From DAITMV01 sp046318595 (GTDB lineage Bacteria; Pseudomonadota; Gammaproteobacteria; Burkholderiales; Burkholderiaceae_B), in NCBI GenBank assembly GCA_046318595.1, contig JBKCTV010000024.1, forward strand, positions 4,168-68,167: a DNA stretch of 64,000 bases, in the 5' to 3' direction. Positions 63,108 through 64,000 of the stretch are shown piece by piece. Made by a program: the position numbers and the translations under genes. Under the pieces are notes generated by a model. It was not told where the DNA came from, searched no databases, and saw only the letters and a program-made list of their open reading frames with translations. How positions within the stretch are numbered: the stretch's first letter is position 1; every line of letters begins with the position of its first letter.

Positions 63108-64000
63108 TCAGTGACAAGGCATGTTCGCGTTCATCGCCTGAGTTATTTGTTGCATGACATGGTTGACTTCATGCTGAACCATGGCCTCTGCTGTTGCACT
63201 TGCCGTAACCGAAGCAGTTACCGTGGTCGTAGTACTGGACTGCGCCGCCATGCTATTTTGGATTGGCAAGGCACTCTTTAACAGGCTATCAAGACCGTCG
63301 GTTAACATCTCCTTGGCCAAATGCTGAACAGACGCACATGAATCGTTGCTTTGACAGCTTGAACCGTGTCTATGATGGTCAAGGTTCAGAGAGTCATGAA
63401 TGCTCAACGATACTGTCGCATGATCAGTTTCGCCCGCCGCATTTTTCACAGTATATGTCAACGTATCGTGAGTGTCGTTACTCTCTGGAGTATACCTAAG
63501 TTTATTGTCGGCAGTGATTGACGCAGAACCACTATCCGCATGAACCCCCACGATCTGTAAATGACCGCCCCCAGGATTGATGTCATTGCCAAGCACATCA
63601 AGCAAAGTTGTTTTGCAAGCTTTCACGCTGAAGCAATCGTCCACGGCTTGTGGGGCCGGAGGTGGGGGGGGGGCATCATGGTGCCCGTGGCCGCGGCTAC
63701 TGTTGCAATCATGATCGTCAGGCGGGTTAGTTGCCCCCGGGCACGGCGTATGACTCGGCTCTGGTGTGTGGCTCGGCTCTGGCGTGCAGCTTGGGGCCGG
63801 TGTCGAACTGGGTTCTGGCGTGCAGCTTGGGGCCGGTGTCGAACTCGGTTCTGGCGTGCAGCTTGGGGCCGGTGTCGAACTCGGTTCTGGCGTGCAGCTT
63901 GGGGCCGGTGTCGAACTCGGTTCTGGCGTGCCGCTTGGTCCTGGTGCAGGCGTGCCGCTTGGTCCTGGTGCAGGCGTGCCGCTTGGTCCTGGTGCAGGCG
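63108..64000 (-). CDS. C-terminal part of a large Pro/Thr-rich surface protein with an Ig-like domain (5' end outside window)
   Basis: The frame is open from the right edge to the stop at 63108; a GTG at 63644 exists but no stop precedes it. In coding order there is a PAPGPSGT (8-residue) repeat, then EPSSTPAPSCTP (12-residue) repeats, a His/Asp/Pro stretch (GHGHHDAPPPPPAP), then a tandem-95/cadherin-like Ig domain (LDVLGNDINPGGG, DNKLRYTPE, DTLTYTVKNAAGETDHATV). A Ser/Thr/Ala-rich tail rich in Met, His and Gln ends at CH. Several Cys occur in the repeats. The domain type is common in large adhesins exported by type I systems; the convergent-free neighbour on the same strand is a TolC protein. 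C-terminal RTX signals are not obvious here. Confidence 0.8.
   Translation of the reverse strand, partial: PAPGPSGTPAPGPSGTPAPGPSGTPEPSSTPAPSCTPEPSSTPAPSCTPEPSSTPAPSCTPEPSSTPAPSCTPEPSHTPEPSHTPCPGATNPPDDHDCNSSRGHGHHDAPPPPPAPQAVDDCFSVKACKTTLLDVLGNDINPGGGHLQIVGVHADSGSASITADNKLRYTPESNDTHDTLTYTVKNAAGETDHATVSLSIHDSLNLDHHRHGSSCQSNDSCASVQHLAKEMLTDGLDSLLKSALPIQNSMAAQSSTTTTVTASVTASATAEAMVQHEVNHVMQQITQAMNANMPCH
63781..64000 (-). repeat. 36-bp and 24-bp tandem repeats in the surface protein gene
   Basis: GGCGTGCAGCTTGGGGCCGG recurs at 63781, 63817, 63853 and 63889, a 36-bp period (12 codons). From 63925 a 24-bp unit recurs at 63925, 63949, 63973 and 63997, continuing past the window. Both are multiples of three and keep the frame, so copy-number change would alter linker length without breaking the protein. 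Confidence 0.92.

Noticed and set aside
63108..63644. A separate 178-residue protein starting at the GTG at 63644
   Set aside because: The same frame continues open through Pro-rich repeats to the window edge, so this is the C-terminus of a larger protein.

Overview
The window is chromosomal DNA of a Gram-negative proteobacterium, most likely a betaproteobacterium near Burkholderiales. Two gene neighbourhoods support this: gph-ubiG-ompA beside gyrA-serC-pheA-hisC-tyrA-aroA-cmk-rpsA-ihfB-lapA-lapB-hldD, and suhB-trmJ-cysE-lpxH-peptidyl-prolyl isomerase-L,D-transpeptidase-TPR-cysS-alkA-accA-tilS. The two-gene cyanophycin synthetase locus with its ABC transporter and DUF1854 partner points the same way. 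The AroA motifs resemble the Pseudomonas type, so I do not name a genus. I saw no rRNA, tRNA, CRISPR array or intact insertion sequence.

Layout. 1-2487: a histidine-rich membrane protein of unknown function, open at the left edge. 2555-6159 (minus): gph, ubiG, ompA and a TRZ/ATZ amidohydrolase. 6270-17458 (plus): a tightly overlapping run from gyrA through serine, aromatic amino acid and histidine synthesis to cmk and rpsA, followed by ihfB, the LapA/LapB lipopolysaccharide regulators and hldD up to 20467. 20470-20644 is a structured stretch ending in a strong terminator, a candidate small RNA. 20679-24932: a DUF4864 protein, two tandem paralogous ECF sigma factors and the ergothioneine genes egtB-egtD. 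24996-27145 (minus): a cystathionine lyase-like enzyme and SrkA. 27420-27881 is a thioredoxin-fold protein.

28022-32356 is the most unusual gene. It is AT-rich and 1444 codons long, mostly helical in appearance, and its C-terminus carries a YopJ/PopP2-like His-Asp-Cys acetyltransferase signature. It looks like a large horizontally acquired effector.

32460-48712 is mostly housekeeping: a DMT exporter, rlmJ, a CAP-domain lipoprotein, a small lipoprotein, suhB, trmJ, cysE, lpxH, a periplasmic cyclophilin, L,D-transpeptidase, a TPR protein, cysS, alkA, accA and tilS. 46502-53987 is the cyanophycin locus (ABC transporter, DUF1854, two synthetases, the first with a degenerate P-loop). 54050-60951 mixes a receiver-domain relic, 3-hydroxybutyrate dehydrogenase, HU, an ankyrin-repeat protein, an orphan FtsX-type permease, a wrecked rmuC and an asparaginase. 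61001-64000 (minus) holds a TolC-family protein fused to an NTF2-like domain and the C-terminus of a repeat-rich surface protein, probably a type I secretion pair.

The effector-like protein, the ankyrin protein, the His-rich membrane protein, the repeat-bearing surface protein and the decaying genes together suggest a host-associated or predator-exposed lifestyle. That is inference.
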